From contig NW_014577493.1 of NCBI RefSeq assembly GCF_000485595.1, positions 244,579 to 266,715 on the forward strand: 22,137 nt of DNA. The letters run 5' to 3'. Below the pieces are notes generated by a model. The model saw only the letters and a program-made list of their open reading frames with translations, was not told the origin of the DNA and ran no database searches. This DNA comes from Priapulus caudatus. Taxonomy: Eukaryota > Priapulida > Priapulimorpha > Priapulimorphida > Priapulidae. How positions within the stretch are numbered: position 1 is the first letter of the stretch; the number at the start of each line of letters is the position of its first letter. Of the stretch, positions 20,549-22,137 are shown piece by piece. Made by a program: the position numbers and the translations under genes.

Positions 20549-21210
20549 TAACATTTTGAAATAATGTGACGGCAGCGCTAATTTTGATCGGTCTGCGAGT
20601 GATTTTTTTGCCGATTGCCGTGGTGGCTTGGCGCACACTTCACCACAAGTTGCCACCACGAGCAATTTTCGTGGTGAGAAATCAAACCGGTTAGATTCTC
20701 AGCAACTCGTGGTCACCACTAAATTTCCGTGGTGAGTGGTCGTTGCCGGCCCCTGCACACTTGACCATTTTTGTGGCGACCACGAAAATTGCCTGTACGA
20801 GCAACGAAAATGGTGAAGTGTGCTGCATGCTTTAGATAGTACCAGATAGTACTAATGTGTTGTATGTGTAGATATACTAGCGTGTGATTTTGATTAAAAA
20901 AACGGAGAATGCAGAATTTTAATGTGCTGCACGGTTGTGTTGCTGCCCTATACTTCCTTCTTTGCCATTTCGTTTGATGTGAAGTACAATGACATTAAAT
21001 CCGCCAGCATTTTTTAATTTGTAAATAATTTCATTTTCATTGGGTAAACATTTGATAATATAATTATGTTATGCTGTTGGTACTTGTTTTAAGGCTAGCA
21101 AATACATTTTTGCGTATATACTACTCTTAACAAGGTGACATAGTCTATTTACGTCTAGATGAGACCCTGGGCTGTCCTCAACTGCATGCCGCCAAGGGAA
21201 TTATTGGTTG

Positions 21211-21540
21211 CGCATCGCACAATCATATTATTTACGTTTCTAAACTTATTAGACGCCTTCTCGCCAATTCAGGTGATTGTAGTACTGGTTTGCTGATGCT
21301 TTCTAGCAGTTGTATTATAATGTTGTTGCTATAGGCAATATCTTCTTTCTCTTTCTTCCTTTCTTATCTTCTCTTGTGTATTTGTAAGTGTCAACATTTC
21401 TACGCACTTCACGTAAGCCGCACCACGGCACAATATTATTTACGATTTTAAACTTATTAGACGCCTTCTTACCGATTGAGGTGATTGTAGTACCAGTTTG
21501 CTGATGTTTTCACCCATTTCTATATTATATTGTTGCTATA
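21211..21540. repeat. Diverged tandem duplication of about 120 bp (last large intron)
   Basis: 21211-21334 and 21420-21540 share ATTATTTACG, AAACTTATTAGACGCCTTCT, AGGTGATTGTAGTAC and TTTGCTGATG in the same order, with substitutions rather than mainly indels. About 85 bp of T/C-rich DNA separates them. No coding frame is shared. Confidence 0.8.
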
Positions 21541-21605
21541 TAGGAACCAACTAACTTACTATCGTTAGCGAGTTGTTTATTACGGTTTGCAACCATGTTT
21601 TTTAG

Positions 21606-21672
21606 TTCACTTAATGGAGGGCAACCATGTGAAGGGCCGGAACAGATGATACAGGAATGCAACAGTACAAAG
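21606..21672 (+). CDS. Exon 11: thrombospondin type-1 repeat, second part
   Basis: Acceptor TTTTTTAG and donor AAG|GTAGGG bound 67 nt. The first base completes the proline codon left by exon 10, then SLNGGQPCEGPEQ and ECNSTK follow. CNNPP-SLNGGxPCxGP...C-N is the standard second half of a thrombospondin type-1 repeat. The phases agree exactly with the exon 1.5 kb upstream, with a MITE-like element and other repeats in between. Confidence 0.88.
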
Positions 21673-21779
21673 GTAGGGTTTGATTATTACTACAAATTGA
21701 GCTGACGTGCTCATTAAATATTAGCGTAGCGTCATTTCTTTACTGTTCGCATTACACATTAGCATAATTAAACTTACAG

Positions 21780-21800
21780 TGTGTATTTCACATCGTTTGA
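21780..21800 (+). CDS. Possible last exon, coding CVFHIV then stop
   Basis: After acceptor AACTTACAG the phase-0 frame reads C-V-F-H-I-V-TGA. The first residue makes ECNSTKC, which places the sixth cysteine of the thrombospondin repeat at the normal CNxxxC spacing. An AATAAA lies 107 nt after the stop. The exon is tiny and could be a coincidence; a further exon outside the window is the alternative. Confidence 0.45.
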   Translation, partial: CVFHIV

Positions 21801-22081
21801 ACGTTAGCTTTCATGAGTGAACGTCAGTGAGCAGATGGAGTTTAACACCGTTTTCACTTTCACGAATGGAAATTAACTTCGTCCTAATCCAATCAATTAT
21901 ACAGGTAATAAAATTGTGATTTCGACATTTTTGTTTCAACATGGTATTATTCATACCATATTAACAAAAATTGTTTTTATTCTCTTCTGGTATAATCCGT
22001 ATTCAAAACGTTGTGTTACTTTAAGATATCGGATTACAGTCCATATAAGGTGTCGGTGGCGCATGCTCCCTACGTATATGT

Positions 22082-22137
<56 letters not shown>
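21801..22137. other. 3' flank, ending in a TA array
   Basis: A+T-rich sequence with no recognised exon apart from a short open stretch after TTACTTTAAG at 22025, which has no family signature. From about 22083 to the window end it is almost pure TA. Confidence 0.6.
21907..21912 (+). terminator. Candidate polyadenylation signal AATAAA
   Basis: AATAAA occurs shortly after the proposed stop and is followed by a T/GT-rich stretch (GTGATTTCG, then TTTTTGTTTC), as expected downstream of a cleavage site. In A+T-rich DNA the hexamer is common, so the support comes from its position only. Confidence 0.35.

Larger units (their letters stand above)
20112..20826. mobile_element. Non-autonomous inverted-repeat element, about 715 bp
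   Basis: About 50-bp terminal inverted repeats: GCAGCACACTTCACCA... at 20112-20162 and its near-exact reverse complement at 20777-20826 (one indel and few mismatches). Shorter copies of the same modules (CACTTCACCA and CAATTTTCGTGGT) recur inside in both orientations near 20630-20680. No transposase frame and no clear target duplication were found. It lies in the intron between the two thrombospondin exons, 26 bases after the exon 10 donor. Confidence 0.82.

Noticed and set aside
21902-22076. Possible exons after TATACAG (21904) and TTACTTTAAG (22026)
   Set aside because: The first meets a stop at once; the second is open but short, with no cysteine or family motif.

Overview
This is eukaryotic, animal nuclear DNA. 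It has spliced coding segments with GT/AG borders, very dense microsatellites, a minisatellite and several short inverted-repeat transposon relics. No bacterial-type operon, tRNA, rRNA or CRISPR array was seen. The repeat load and the protein family fit an invertebrate, perhaps a mollusc or another lophotrochozoan, but the sequence alone does not settle the phylum.

One gene is recognisable, on the + strand, and it appears nearly complete from about 6461 to 21800. It encodes a small secreted zinc metalloprotease of the M12B / ADAMTS-like type. Ten or eleven short exons can be joined by reading frame and splice borders: signal peptide and very short pro-region (6461-6805), catalytic domain (7359-7448, 8549-8676, 9301-9350, 9639-9744, 10279-10411, with HEIGHSLGMFHD split across the last two), disintegrin-like / ADAMTS cysteine-rich module (10708-10879, 11834-11923, 18475-18509), one thrombospondin type-1 repeat (19967-20085, 21606-21672) and a probable tiny last exon (21780-21800) followed by AATAAA. 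The predicted product is about 450 residues. Two junctions (exon 6/7 and exon 8/9) are off by one base, each beside a run of G, so either the assembly has two single-base errors or the gene is lightly damaged.

Layout. 1-371 is unremarkable DNA with a GT/GC-alternating tract and one N at 371. 372-5530 is a large repeat, block A (372-4165) then block B (4195-5530). 5530-6460 is the gene's 5' flank. 6461-11923 holds exons 1-8 with introns full of CA, TA, CT, ATGG and ACGA arrays and a 32-bp minisatellite. The 6.5-kb intron 11924-18474 is mostly a second copy of the same repeat in permuted order, B (12229-14160) then A (14283-18045). 18510-21605 carries foldback and MITE-like elements around the thrombospondin exons. 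21801-22137 is the 3' flank and ends in a TA array.

The most notable points are the compact ADAMTS-like gene with an unusually short pro-region, the circularly permuted A-B / B-A duplication whose copies differ mainly by single-base indels, a 476-bp TTAA-flanked inverted-repeat element present in only one copy, and nested palindromic elements beside the thrombospondin exons.
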